Notes: generated from the sequence alone by a model not told the origin. A DNA stretch of 64,000 bases from Seriola aureovittata (GCF_021018895.1 NC_079364.1:5852401-5916400), one strand, 5' to 3'; shown: positions 50,901 through 62,728, numbered from the stretch's first letter. Made by a program: numbers and translations.

Positions 50901-50997
50901 TGTGTGTGTGTGTGTGTGTGTGTGTTTGTGTGTGTGTGTGCGTGCGTGTGTGCGCGCGCGCGTGTGTGTGTGTGCGCGTGTGTGTGTGTGCGTGTGC
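50901..50997. repeat. Compound (TG)n/(CG)n microsatellite
   Basis: Alternating purine-pyrimidine sequence of about 97 bases, mostly TG, with a CGCGCGCG core near 50952-50962. It is a strong candidate for left-handed (Z) DNA. Confidence 0.95.
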
Positions 50998-51160
50998 AGA
51001 GTCTCAGTAGTTTGGCATACCATCCACCTTCCCCAACACATTCTCCCCTCTGCTCTGTTAACGTGCTGTTGCTAAGATACCAGCCGTTCATCTTTACTCC
51101 TCCACACATAACCAGGGTGTGTGTGTGTCAGATGTTTCTCCTTAGCTCCTGACTATCCTT

Positions 51161-51161
<1 letters not shown>

Positions 51162-51208
<47 letters not shown>
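51162..51208. repeat. (CA)n microsatellite
   Basis: A pure CA tract of about 47 bases, complementary to the TG tract starting at 50901. Confidence 0.97.
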
Positions 51209-51209
<1 letters not shown>

Positions 51210-51671
51210 TTCTGTATAAATCATACCTCCACACCCATTTACCACCTTAAAGGTCACTGAAAGAAAGGCGTTTTTTTTTTTTGTTTGTTGTTTTCTTTTT
51301 TTTCTGCCTCCCACTCGCCTGCAGCAGACACATTACCGCCTCCTGAAACCTGGAGACAAATTAGACAGAGTGTCGAACTGACCTGGGAGCAGCTCAGACG
51401 CTTCAAACACCAACATTTACATCCCACTGCTCTTTAAAGAAAATGCCATCATGCACCAGCTCTTCATTAAAAATCATTTTGTTTATGTCTGTGAGTGTGT
51501 TTGTTTCCCGGAAGCCCCAGAAGAAATTCCTGGAGGTACAGCCGAGTCCCATGAGAGTACAAAGTCTCATGGGATACAGTATGTTGTTGAATGTGAATGA
51601 AATATTCTTTTATTTTGTGCTGAAGTGACCAGGAGTTCAAGTTGTACTCCTCAGTACAGAATCGCTGTAGA

Positions 51672-51945
51672 TACACAGTCCTGTGCAAACGTTTCAGGCA
51701 CTGCAAAAATAATGTCAGCAATGGTTTTTATTGATCAGTTAACTTCACACAAAGAAGCAGCAAATAGAAAAAAACCTAAATCAATATCAGTATTTGCTGC
51801 GACCGCCTTTTTCCTTTTTAAAACAGCAGCAGTTCTCCTCAGTACACCTGCACACAGTTCCTCAGGAACTTGGGTTCCAGTATCTTGGAGAACCTGCCAC
51901 AGTTCTCTTGATTTAGGTCTGTCTCACATTTTAGGGCCCTAACAT
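51672..51945. mobile_element. Tc1-type transposon end fragment
   Basis: After a TA it reads CACAGTCCTGTGCAAACGTTT and then CAGGCACTGC, matching the typical fish Tc1 terminus 'cagtcctgtgcaaaagtcttaggcac'. It continues with GTTTTTATTGATCAGTTAAC and AGTACACCTGCACACAGTTC, which are the reverse complement of the transposase 3' end. The fragment fades near 51945 and the far terminus was not found. Confidence 0.7.
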
Positions 51946-52373
51946 TGAGGATTTACTGCTTTTCCAGTCTCAAGATGAAACATTTTCAACTTGTGTGAAT
52001 ATATGTCATTAGCACCCACAAGTGCCTTCTGATTGATTTTGTGTGCAATCAAGCGTCATTGAAGCTTCCCTGCGTGTTCTGTGTTCTGACACATCTCGAG
52101 AATTTTAATTTAACCGTCTGGATTCAGGGTTGATGATTCAACTGTTCGTGCTCCACATGCATGGTCTCTCGCTCTGGATCCTCCTTTTGTGTAGTGTGTA
52201 AAGCTATAATGCCATAACATGTAGTACATCGAAAAGAATCTGGATTTTGTTCCATTGAATCTTTTTGTAATAAATGTTTTACTGACCACCAACAGAATCG
52301 TTTCTGGAAAACATACAGTGATAATTACAGCGGTAGTTCTGTAGCTGAGTTTACAGTAATTTTAAAGATAATG

Positions 52374-52850
52374 TACACTGAACAAAAATATAAATGCAAC
52401 ACTTTTGCTTCCATCTTTCATGAGTTGAAATTAAAGATCTACGTCTTAACCACACAAAAGACTTTTCCCCTTTTCCAAGATAATCCATCCACCTGACGGG
52501 TGTGACGTATCAAGATGCTGATTACACAGCATGATTACTGCACAGATGCACCTCGGGCTGGTCACAATAAAAAGCCACTTTAAAATGTGCAGTTTTGTTA
52601 TGCATCACCAGCGTGCACCGCACCAGCGACATTGCTTTCGGGTTGTGTGTACGTTGCCATTCTCGTGGACACGTCGTCTCTGTATCGCCTCGACAGAACT
52701 TCTTCAAATTTGGTGCAAACATTCACCTGGACTCGAGGTGCTTTGTGTGTGTGTGTGTGTGTGTATATCTTTTGTGTGCCTAGAAAAAGTCTTTTATTCC
52801 ATCTCATAAAAAATGGGAGTAAAAACCGAAGTGTTGCATTTGTATAATTT
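52374..52850 (+). mobile_element. Short Tc1-type non-autonomous element
   Basis: After TA it begins CACTGAACAAAAATATAAAT and GCAACACTTTTGC, and it ends with a decayed inverted version (GAAGTGTTGCATTTGTATAA). Interior words (ATAATCCATCCACCTGACGG, TATCAAGATGCTGATTA, CACAATAAAAAGCCACTTTA) match a well known fish Tc1-type repeat. A TG microsatellite has grown inside at about 52744-52764. There is no transposase. Confidence 0.8.
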
Positions 52851-54269
52851 ATATATAATTACTTGATTCATTCTAAATACTGTGATTCAGTTCACAGTAC
52901 GCAGAAACCTCCTGTGGTTTTATCGTCACGGTATTATTGTGGTATGACTTACAGTGACTCGCTTGTTAATTGTGGCCATAAAATTACATTAATTTAAGAA
53001 TAAATGTAGAACATCACCAGCTAAAGTCAGTTTTTCAAAATGACAGATGCACGCTTCAAACTGACTCATTCACAACATAATCAACTTTTTTGAAAATTGA
53101 TTTCGTTAGTGTTTTTTGTGCCATTAACAGAATCTGTTCTACTTGTAAAACAGCGCTGACATGTTGAATAATCACTCAGTTATTCATGTTGCTTATGAGG
53201 AAACACGCCCTAGAAAAACCGATCACATGAGCTGAACGGTCGTGTCATATTCACCAGGCAAGTAAAAGCTGTACAAATCTCTGTTTCTGTCTCACACACA
53301 CACACAGTCAGACACTGTAGGGATTACTGGTGTTTGTTCACATTTGTACCCATATGTGAGTGTGTGAGAGCCTGCAGCACGTTAGATGAGAGGGACGCCT
53401 CTCAAAATAAAGCTTTCTGCTGGTGCTAAAATTTCGCCTAATTTTAGTATTTGCCAGGGAAATGATGAGAGGGCGCTGAGCCGGGAAACGAGTCCCAGCT
53501 CTACTGAGCGATGAGTCACAATAAACAGCAGAGAGGCAAAGAGAGAGAGAGAGAGAGAGAGCAGCAAATGGGGAAAGATAGAGAACTTCTATGTCTATGT
53601 GAACTGTCCATGCACTTGATGTCTGCTACCAGGTGGATGATGAGTTGATAGTCTGCTTTCTAAGTAACCAACAGTGTTCTCATGCTGACAGAAAAATCCA
53701 GTTTTGAGTCAATAAATCTTTCAGCTGACAGGAATGGTGTGAAACCTGAAATAGATTGCTTCTCTATGTTTGTTGTCCAACAGCTATGAATGTATGTGAA
53801 TGTACCAGCTGTGTTCTCCCTTTTCAGGACTTGGTCTTCGGTGCCTTATTCCAGACCTTTCAACTCGTGTCTGTTCCCCGTCTTTATGAGCGATGTCCTT
53901 GAGTTCTGCCTCTTGTGTATATGAGCAGTCTCTCCGGGTCTCTGTAGTACAGAGGAGGGTATGTTTTGATAGCACCTTGATTTTATTTTTCATATACAGA
54001 ACCAGTGAAACGTTTCAACACACTTTATCCGTAAAATGCTCTTTTCAGATATTATACGCAAGAATCTTTTTTGTGGCATGGCTTAGCATTTTAGCATTTT
54101 GGTTCCCTTGTTGTGAAGTCTATAGGTTTTTTGATGGGTTTTCGGTTAGATGCCTGAAATAAGGTCTATGCTTAACACAAGCAAGACATTTTCACGTTTT
54201 ATTCTACAACATAATATACGTCCGTAAATACCCCGGTTGTGATTTCTTTAAGCTATACAATGTGAACAG
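52851..54269. other. Gene-free interval
   Basis: A short CA tract (53294-53307), a GA tract (53540-53560) and otherwise unique AT-rich sequence. No exon or named repeat was recognised. Confidence 0.6.
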
Positions 54270-54430
54270 AAGGAATGATTATATTAAACAAACCTTGGGT
54301 CAGTGCTTATGTGAGCACCACTGAAAAAATATGAACCTGCCCTTGAAACCTAATAGAATAAGACAGTAGTCAGTATACCTGTTGTGGAGGATTTAAGAAA
54401 AAAAGACACAAATCCACAGCTAAACCACAA
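54270..54430. repeat. Downstream flank of the astacin gene, echoed at 62918-63030
   Basis: Words shared with 62918-63030 are AAACAAACC, GTCAGTGCT.ATGTGA, GAATAAGAC..TAGTCAGTATA and CCTGTTGTGGAGG. Together with the intron match at 63912-64000 this suggests that the whole gene plus its 3' flank was duplicated in tandem. Confidence 0.6.
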
Positions 54431-55002
54431 TATCACAGAGCACATCATTGCATCTATAGTGAAAGAAAAACAAAAAACGATCACACTAATCGAGACATAC
54501 GCCGACAAGCTGACGGTGCCTGTTCTTGGCTGCTATTCTTAACACCAGTGAGTCACCCTCCTGTCTGTAACGTGCAGGTGAGACAGAGAGAGTCTGTGTG
54601 ATGCCTCACCTGAAAATGACTGAACAAGCAGGAGATATTTTTGTAAACATGTGACCGACAAACAGTTGAAAATTGCACTTGAGTATTTTCATTTCATGCT
54701 GCTTTTTAACTGCAAAACATTTCAGAGGGAAATATCTTTCTTTTTATTACACTGTGTTTATATAAAGCTATCAACTATAGAATAAAATTATTAAAAACAG
54801 CTTTACTTATACGTTGATGCATCAGTATGAATTTAATAATGAAATATATAATGATAAATAATTCACAAGACATTTCTTCTGTAGAATTAATCATTTTAAT
54901 TTAAATATTCATTGGTGGTAATACTTCTGGAGTTTTACATTTGAATGTAGGAATCCAATTTGTAATGGTGTGTTTTTGAGTTGTAGTACTGGTACTCTAT
55001 AG

Positions 55003-55360
55003 TTAAAGGTCCACTGTTGTCCCATACATATAATGAGATTTCCATGTCATTTTTTAATATAAAGCAGATCTGGGCTCTGTGAAAGTATCAAAGCGCTAAG
55101 TCTCCAGAGAAATGCACACAGCCTCTGTTCAGAAACTGAGCCTTAAAACGAACCGTCAGGACTTCTGTAACTTTGTGATGTCACAACTGTACGGTCACTG
55201 CCTCTCAGCCACGCCCCCGGCATGTCCTATCTGTATCCACCATCCAACCTTACAGGATTTGGTTTCTCTGATGGTTTACCTGAAATCTGCTATATTTTTA
55301 TTCGATCACTCAGGAAACAGTCAATCAGAAGAGAGGCTCTGGCTGACTGTTTTCCGAGTC
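55003..55360 (+). mobile_element. Non-autonomous DNA element family R4, copy 3
   Basis: It begins TTAAAGGTCC and contains GTGAAAGTATCAAAGCGC, GAGAAATGCACACAGCC, GGACTTCTGTAACTTTGTGA and CAATCAGAAGAGAGGCTCTG, as in 10475-10757 and (inverted) 37849-38182. It lies downstream of the astacin gene 3' end and has no coding capacity. Confidence 0.75.
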
Positions 55361-55887
55361 TGTGAACAGTCATGGAGCTGTATATCCATTTAAACAAATA
55401 GTAAACTGATGTGAAATACTTGCACTGACAAGCCGAGGGGAACCCATAATCCAAACTGTTCTGTAGATGACGGTGAGGTGCTGCCTCCTTTTGGTGGAAG
55501 TAAAGAATCACACATTTACTTTTGATGATTTTATTGGAGAAATATCTCAGTTAACTGTAGAAATTAAAACAAAGTAACTGATTATAAATCATAAATTGCT
55601 AAATGTCCAGTATTCAAACAAATAACAAAATTAAAAAAAAACCCAAATAGAAAAATCACACAAAAAAGAAAAGACATTTGGCCCATGCTGTCTTTATTAT
55701 GTTATTAATTATTTCAAAAACCTGTTGCTATTGGATCCTATCAGCTCTTCCTGCTGGTGCTGCACACAGTTAGGATTTAATCAAGTCACTACTCAATATG
55801 TGAAAAACAGCTTTCACAATGCAGAATGATCCATCACAGCAAGTCGTTTAACTTGTTCAAACTCTCTGTATTTCTCAGTTGGTTATT

Positions 55888-55893
55888 TTTATT
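55888..55893 (-). terminator. Candidate polyadenylation signal of the astacin gene
   Basis: AATAAA on the minus strand, about 355 bases past the predicted stop codon. A second AATAAA is at 55693-55698. Which one is used cannot be told from sequence. Confidence 0.4.
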
Positions 55894-56247
55894 TCAGGGC
55901 TGCATCTGTCATCAAAAATCATCAAACTAAATCATTGTCTCATGGCCAAAACCATCACCAAATCATCCCCTTGGTTTTTCAAAACCAATAAAAGATTTCA
56001 ATAAAATCACAGATGGTTAACAAAAAGGTAAAGTAAAGTTTGTATTTGGTTTGACCTCAGCAGACAGAGATGTAATACCACCACTCTCCAGTAGGTGTCT
56101 CTGCAGTCTGAAATTAAAAGCCAAAGTTCTTCCCATTTCTTTTAAGCCATATTTTTGCAGTACAACAGATCTGGGCCTTTGGTGTAATCATGACTTGCCT
56201 AGAGTTGTAATATATCTGGAGGCTGACCGGTTCTTCAATCAATGATG

Positions 56248-58292
56248 TTCTGGTTGGAAAAAAAAAGAAAAGTTTTAGATAGATTTAGATAGATTACAAT
56301 CTCCGATTTTTTCTGTTTGTCGTGTCCTTATATATTTCACCAGTATGACTTGGTAGAGAAAGTGTTAAGCTTTCACTCACAGCATTGGTAAAGCCTGTTG
56401 ACACGGGCAATGTCGTTAGCGCTCATGGATGTAGCTTGTCCGAAGTTCAGGTTGGGATCGCTCTTGGCGACGATGGTTGGCTGCCCATTTTTGGAGAAGG
56501 CGAATCTTGAGGAGGAAACAAACACAACATTGTTGGTACATTGACTTACACACAGGAACAGTAACACTTAATTAAACCTTTCTTCCAGTTAATCCTGACT
56601 CTTTAAGTTTCACCTGAATTTGTACTGTTGACTTTGTTAGTTTTTCTTCTTAATGTAATATAAAGACTTACAGTAGAACAACATAATCAATTGAGGATTT
56701 TGCTACATAGCTAGTCTTGTATGCATGACACATTTTTATTATTGCTTTAAGAACCACCTTCCTCTTATGAATGTAAAAAAATATAATAACCCTTTCAAAA
56801 TATATGTCTCACTCAGGTAATTTAATATTGTATAAATTTGGTTTATAAATACTGTAAGCAGTCGTAAACACAGATGCATGCTCTGACACTCACTTGCTGT
56901 AATGCATGACGGACTGGAAGTCGTAGGGAGTTCCCAAGTTGTTAGTCTGCACCTTCCGGAAGTTTGATTCCACTCCTTCAGGGATGGAGAGAACATTTGA
57001 AATATTTCAGCATGGCTTTTATCTCTTCACCTGTTTTGTCCTTCAGTTAGCAGTCAGCCTACTTTTCCATCATGGGTTCAAACCTCACAACAATCATCAA
57101 AACAAACCATTGCTTAATAATATAAAACAATATTGCTTCATTCATTGTTTTACAATTTATTGATTCATCATTTCGTCTATAAGATATCGGATAATAGTGA
57201 GAAATTATATATATATATGATTTTTTTTTTCTTTACCAATCGATTAATCAACTAATCATTACAGCCCTTGACCAAATAGGCTACATGCAATACAAATGGA
57301 TTTCCCATCAGCCTCAGCTGTACTTTGTGTTTAGCGCTAATTAGCAACTAGCTAACACACAAACCAAATGGGGACCATGGTAAACATTGCAACTGCGTAG
57401 CCTCAGCTTATTAGCATTGTCACCAGACATAAGCATGTTAGCATGCTAGCATAGCATTTATCTCAAAGCACCGCTGTGCCTACGTAACATGTATTCTTGT
57501 AACTCTGTTTTTGCTGTAATTTGCCCATAAAAAAGTTTTTGTGGCCAAGCTGACCTGAACGAATGTTCTGGAAGAGGATGTTGACGTATTGGTCCCTGTC
57601 GGAGCGGACTTGCTCGTGGTGGAAACCGAGAGCGTGGAGGGCCTCGTGCTGCACCGTGTCTGTGTGCAAACAACCGTTTCTCCTCAGGGAGATGCGCTGT
57701 CCTCTTCTCTGACGGCCCAGGTATGACCAGCACCTGACACACACACACACACACACACACAAATACACACAAACAAAGTCAAATCACAGTAAAGGGAAAA
57801 CGGGTATTGTTGACACTTTCCTGGTCTGTCGTGTCTGTGTTGTTTGACAAATGTTGAAGGAGTCATTGGATAAATGGATGCATGTCATCTTCCTCTCCCT
57901 CTCTCTCTAACCACCATCAGCAGGAATGCATCATTTGTCTGATCTTTACAAAACTTGCAAATCACTGCTGCAAACATCAAAACCTGTTTCTGCTCTGACC
58001 CTGCTGTAGTAAAGATTTGACAGCGTTTTGTGTCTTATACAGTGGTACAAAGTACTGTGCTTATATAAAGAGTATATCAATTTTATGTTACTTTGTACTT
58101 GTTGTACTTTAATACTTATTTACTTCACTTAAATTGTAATAGTTTTCACATTGTTGTACTGGTACTTTTATTTAAGTAGCGCCCCTGAGAGCTTATTTCA
58201 CTGCTGCCAGAATGAAACATGAACCAGCATAGATCAAAACAAGTGTGTGAATGTGTCGGTCCTGTCTTTTCATGCTACAACGGCTGTGTGTG

Positions 58293-58373
<81 letters not shown>

Positions 58374-60585
58374 CGTGTTCTTACCCAGATCCAGAGAAGA
58401 AGTAGAGATAATTCCGGTGCCACCAGCGCCTCCACACGAAGCGAATGCAGGTGGATTGATGGAAGGTCACCAGGGCTCTAATGATGATGTTGCGCTCACT
58501 TGTGGCTGCAGAGACAAAGCGCAGGCTGCTGGTTAGTGTTCTACACCCTCCGTCAAACATAGTACAGTAACTTACACCTACAGCTTCTCAAATCATTCTC
58601 CTTCACTTTAAAATTTCTCCTTTCACCTCAGGTATTAAACACAGATTATAAATTATGAATCTTTCCCTCCTCAGTTTGAACAGTGTTATCATCATCTTCA
58701 TTTCACGCCTCCTCACTATTATCACTATTGAATATTGATTTATCACAGTTTTAGTTTGATATTAGTTTGAACTTTTTACAGTTACACATCTTACCTTTTA
58801 GTGGATGTAAATACTAAAGAAAGCATGCTGAACTGAAGTCAACAAAGTTCAACTGGTTTCCAGGTTTTAAATGACACCACAAGTAAGAACCAAAATTTGC
58901 TAAATAACATTTCAGTCTCCATTTCTGACTATAAACAACATACAGTATATATGCTAAGACCAGTGGTGGATCCTTACTTAAGTGAAAATACGAATACAAC
59001 ATTGTGATTATACTCCATTATGGTCAGCAAATAAATCTGAGGGTCAAGAAATGATTAATGGGAGAGGAAAGAAGAAAAAACTACGGTTTTGGTGATGTAA
59101 TAATCTTTGGCCATTCAATATTTATTCTAATGAAGCGATCTTATGAGTTTAAAAGGTAAATTCCCTTTGATGAAACTGGTAACTCAAATATGTAAAACCT
59201 GATGAGGGGACACTACTTTTGTAAGGAGTCACAAGTCAAAAAGAGATGGAGCAATGGATTAACATTTGCTAAATGTTGAGTATTTTACAAGATGTTTTTT
59301 TTTTATTTATTTATTTTGTCAAATCTTAATCTCAAATAAATGTAGTGCAGTAGAAGTTGTAACATGATATAGAATTACTCAAGTACTTCAAGAAACTCAT
59401 AATTAGTACAGTACTTCAGTAAATGTACTTAGTCATTTTCCATCGTTGTTTAAAACAATACTTCTTTGTTCCACTGAAAGGTTTTTATTTTTGCATAATA
59501 ATCTCTTTGCTTCTATAATGGAAACTTTGAAGTTCTTAGTGGAACCAAACAAAGCTGATGTTGACTAGATGACTGTTTTTTGGGGTCAAACAGCTACTTA
59601 CTGTATGCGGAGGAGATACTGACGGGAACGATGACATATCTTCCACGTTTAGGCCACTTGCAGCCTCTGGCTGTGCAGGGGTCAGCGTTCCTGTTTAGAT
59701 TTGGCACAATGTCGCCGTGGGTCAGGTGCGTTCCTGCAGGAAAACAAACAGACACTTTATATGAATATTAAAGCCAGGAATGTAGAGTTTTACTTATTTG
59801 AAAACCAAAAAGCAAACATTTTTTTTCATTATTGATTAATCGGTCCATTATAATGATCATTTGATTAGCCATTTAGTCTTTAAAATGTGAGAAAATTGTG
59901 AAAAAGGTCCTTGTGAAGTAAATTACTTCTTTTGTCTGGCAAACAGCAAAACATTTTCAACTTACAAAGACATATTAGGAAGAAAGTCCCAAATCCTCAA
60001 ATTGACAAGCTGAAACCAGCAAATCTTTTCCTTGATAAATCGACTAATCAATTAATTATTTCAATAAGTTTTATTGTATTTTTGCCATCATATATTTCTA
60101 TTTTATTAATAAGAGTTGGATCATATAAAACTTGTGCCTTACTTATGCCCTCATTGGCTCTTGCAATGACTTCAGAAACATCCATAGATGCGTCTGGAGG
60201 CAGAGAAAACAGAGGAAATCAGAAACAAGGAGCAGCACTGTAACATGTGAATTATCCACATTTTGGATCTTGATATCTGAAAACTTCCCCATTATTCCAC
60301 TCACTTCTTTGACCTCCATCATCAGTCGCACCCTGCAACACAAAGGCACAACATTGCACAATTTTAAATCTTGTTTTCTACTGTCAATTTTGCAGCTGTT
60401 GCTCAGCAACATTCTGTCGCTGTCTAATGAAAATCTGACATTTAAGATTTTTTTTCCTAAAAACTAAAGCATTACGTGCTCCATTATCTCAAAAAACATC
60501 ATAATCCCAGTGTGGAAAGAGTCAAACTCACTGGAGGAATGGCGGTCAATGAGAAGAAGAGGAGTACGAGGAAAACAGGAGTCAT
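56248..60585 (-). CDS. Six-cysteine astacin zinc metallopeptidase (hatching enzyme / nephrosin / C6AST group)
   Basis: A secreted protease related to fish hatching enzymes, which digest the egg envelope; paralogs act in other tissues. Nine coding exons (minus strand): 60585-60532, 60332-60305, 60193-60143, 59733-59602, 58505-58385, 57733-57555, 56975-56894, 56505-56381, 56249-56248. All introns are GT-AG and the phases agree, giving 257 residues. Residues 1-18 form a signal peptide (MTPVFLVLLFFSLTAIPP). The propeptide carries the HGD aspartate switch (Asp52), and the mature enzyme probably starts at Asn60 (NADPC). The zinc site HEALHALGFHHE is at 158-169, followed by RSDRD; the Met-turn SVMHY has Met212 and Tyr214. 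Six mature cysteines (64, 69, 108, 130, 150, 257) define the C6AST type. The stop codon is split by the last intron (T|AA); reading through instead would add Cys-Glu before TGA at 56373-56375. All catalytic residues are present, so it should be functional. Which paralog it is needs a phylogeny. Confidence 0.95.
57160..57268 (+). mobile_element. hAT-type MITE fragment in astacin intron 6
   Basis: It contains TTTCGTCTATAAGATATCGG and ends CGATTAATCAACTAATCATT followed by ACAGCCC, a decayed end of the family at 32354-32628. A short TA tract has expanded inside. Confidence 0.55.
57737..57760. repeat. (AC)12 tract at the 3' end of astacin intron 5
   Basis: On the gene (minus) strand this is a (GT)12 run ending directly before the acceptor CAG of exon 6, where a polypyrimidine tract would normally lie. 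It is complementary to the CA run at the start of the same intron (58285-58372). Confidence 0.95.
58285..58372. repeat. (TG)n tract at the 5' end of astacin intron 5
   Basis: On the gene strand this is a CA run of about 88 bases starting 12 bases after the donor junction of exon 5 (GTAAGAACACGAA, then CA repeats). Two small interruptions lie near 58299 and 58327. Confidence 0.95.
59825..60078 (+). mobile_element. hAT-type MITE in astacin intron 3
   Basis: CATTATTGATTAATCGGTCC ... AAGTCCCAAATCCTCAAATT, GACAAGCTGAAACCAGCAAA and GATAAATCGACTAATCAATT match the layout of the family at 32354-32628 (GAGAAGCTGGAAGCAGCAA). The terminal GCTGCAAC motifs have decayed. Confidence 0.6.
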
Positions 60586-60726
60586 GACGATGGTCTTCTC
60601 CAGTTTAACTTCAAATCTGTAAAATACAGGACAATCTGAGCAGAGTTTAGCCACTGAGGAATATATTCAGAGTGAAATCAGTGATGTAAGAATAGAAAGA
60701 GGGAGAAGGAGATCAGTTGAGTTTAC

Positions 60727-60755
60727 CTGATGTAGCAGGAGTCTGATGCTGGTTT
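60727..60755 (-). other. 5' non-coding exon of the astacin gene
   Basis: This exon ends CTACATCAG and is followed by GTAAAC, a fair donor. A 110-base intron then ends TTTTACAG, and the coding exon begins at 60616, 31 bases before the ATG at 60585. The start of this exon is estimated from the TATA box and is not exact. Confidence 0.6.
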
Positions 60756-60778
60756 CAACAGGTGCTCAGCTCCTCACT

Positions 60779-60785
60779 CTTTATA
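60779..60785 (-). promoter_or_regulatory. TATA box of the astacin gene
   Basis: TATAAAG on the minus strand, about 25-30 bases upstream of the inferred transcription start and 52 bases upstream of the 5' exon's donor site. It is the only strong TATA in the right position and fits a strongly induced secreted-protease gene. Confidence 0.65.
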
Positions 60786-62728
60786 GGCAGCACTCACAGG
60801 GTGGGGCTGAATTTTTCCACTTCAGATGTCATCACTTCTCAAAAACATTCCTTACATTGATTTAACAGAAGAAAATCATATCAACATGAAGTCACGAAGT
60901 CATCGTGAGGTGGAGGATGTATTTTAGACCCTTGAGTAAAAGTAGCAATAAAATACTAATGTACAAATATTCATTAAACAGGAAATTGACCCTTGTAAGT
61001 GTTATAATATTCTATATTATAATTATGTGCTTACTGTACTGTTAGTAAAGAAGGCATATATTATAATTTGTCATACTTATTTTTTTCTATTCATCATCCG
61101 TCAAAATGTTGGCGCATAACGAGTCCTGCAGCTTTGAGACAATCCAGACAGTATATATTAAAACATGCGATTTGATCAGGAATGGTGTACAGATGATGCA
61201 CGTGAACATGAGCCGCGTTCACTCTCGCTCATGATTGTTTTACGGCACGCCGCATGGCGTCTCCATAGACACGGCCCAGCATGGCTGGTGCTAGCGGTAC
61301 AGGCGCATCTACTACTGCTGAATCCAGTTTGTTTGAGCATTTGATGCAGTTTTATGAACAAACAAGTGAAGACTTGGATTATATACAGATTTTAAATGTA
61401 ACTCATGTCTGTTTTTCCTCAGTGGTATACATAATTCATTTAGTTTGCTATGACAACTAAGGGCTACACCTTTGTAAACTGTGTTTTCCAAAGGATGAAG
61501 CCCCTGAATTGCAACATGTATGTGCATGTGCTTGTGTGTGTACATGTCTTTCTATGATTGTGAGGAAAAATGTTGATTTGAAGCCGTTATTGTGAGGTCA
61601 TTTTAGCCAATCCTGAAATCTTCAAAGGGCTTTTTGTGAGGGTTAAGCTTAGGCAGTTTCAAACAACCACGCACACACAATGACAGACACACAAACACCA
61701 TCTCCATTTATGGATATTCACCTTCAAAATATGAGTCTCAACCAAGTAAGAGGGTTAAGGCTAATGGAGACTCTGTTGTAGAAAGGTTAAGTAGTTTCTA
61801 CTGAAACACACAGAAAAACAAAAAATAATAGCAGCTATGCCTCAAATTTCCCTAAATGAATTCCACCATCAAATCCGGCATCGGGCTCTGTGATGCAGTG
61901 CTCCCTCACATCCATTCACACAAATACCCAGCAGCATCTGACAGCTGATTGATATGCACCAAGCAGCAGTTTTCGAAATTTAACTACTTTTATTATTATT
62001 GTCGTCATATGTTAACTGTGTAAAATCATTTAGGCACAAAGTTTAATTGCAAAGCACGACCCAGGTGGTGGATTAGTAGTTTTAAAATGGCTTGTTGTTC
62101 AATTTGACACAGAGGGGCTTGGGTTAGAAACCAGGAAACACTTATTATTTTTATAAGCTTCGCGTGTATTGGAGTATGTCAGGAAATACACGTCTTACAT
62201 ATACGGTCCACACAAAAGAGCCAGCACATTCAGATCCATTCATCTGACGGTCGATATAGGAGCAGTAATAACAGTCATTACATGACGGTAATCTCTAATG
62301 TGAGCTTTGTTTTCCACAAACACAGAAGAAGATGAACAAGTCTTTAAGTCTTTAGTATTATTGGCGGCTTTAGAGCAGCTGTGCAATGAGGTTGATTGTT
62401 GAAGTTGATTGAAGTTCGCTGTGAACAAAGCACAGGAATGTGGCATGCCTGTCACTTGGTTGGGTGCAGATATTTCACATACTTTACTCAAGGTGCTGCA
62501 AGGCCTGACTACAGCATAAGTTAGATGCACACTATCAATAATATCTCATGGAATAGACTTGTATCTTTATTCCTGTGAGTTAAACCCATTAGTTTAACTT
62601 CTGATATGAAGCTTTCATACTTTAATGTGCTATTATAGAGACAACAATATTAAATGGTACAAATTATAAATAAAAGAGAAAAGTGATTGACTGGTTCGGT
62701 TGATATACACCTCACCTGTAGTGATATG
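60786..62728. other. Upstream region of the astacin gene, no further gene seen
   Basis: AT-rich, with no exon recognised on either strand. It presumably contains distal promoter elements of the astacin gene, but I cannot identify specific sites. Confidence 0.6.

Noticed and set aside
53800..53960. Repeat-free stretch with an intron-like CCTTTTCAG.
   Set aside because: No open frame with a familiar sequence follows, and a lone acceptor-like motif is not evidence of an exon.
57458..57772. Alternative minus-strand frame overlapping astacin exon 6.
   Set aside because: It is a shadow of the true frame, which carries the zinc-binding HEALHALGFHHE motif.
60143..60412. 89-codon minus-strand frame overlapping astacin exons 2-3.
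   Set aside because: It joins exon and intron sequence. The phase-consistent splice sites at 60305-60332 and 60143-60193 explain the coding parts better.
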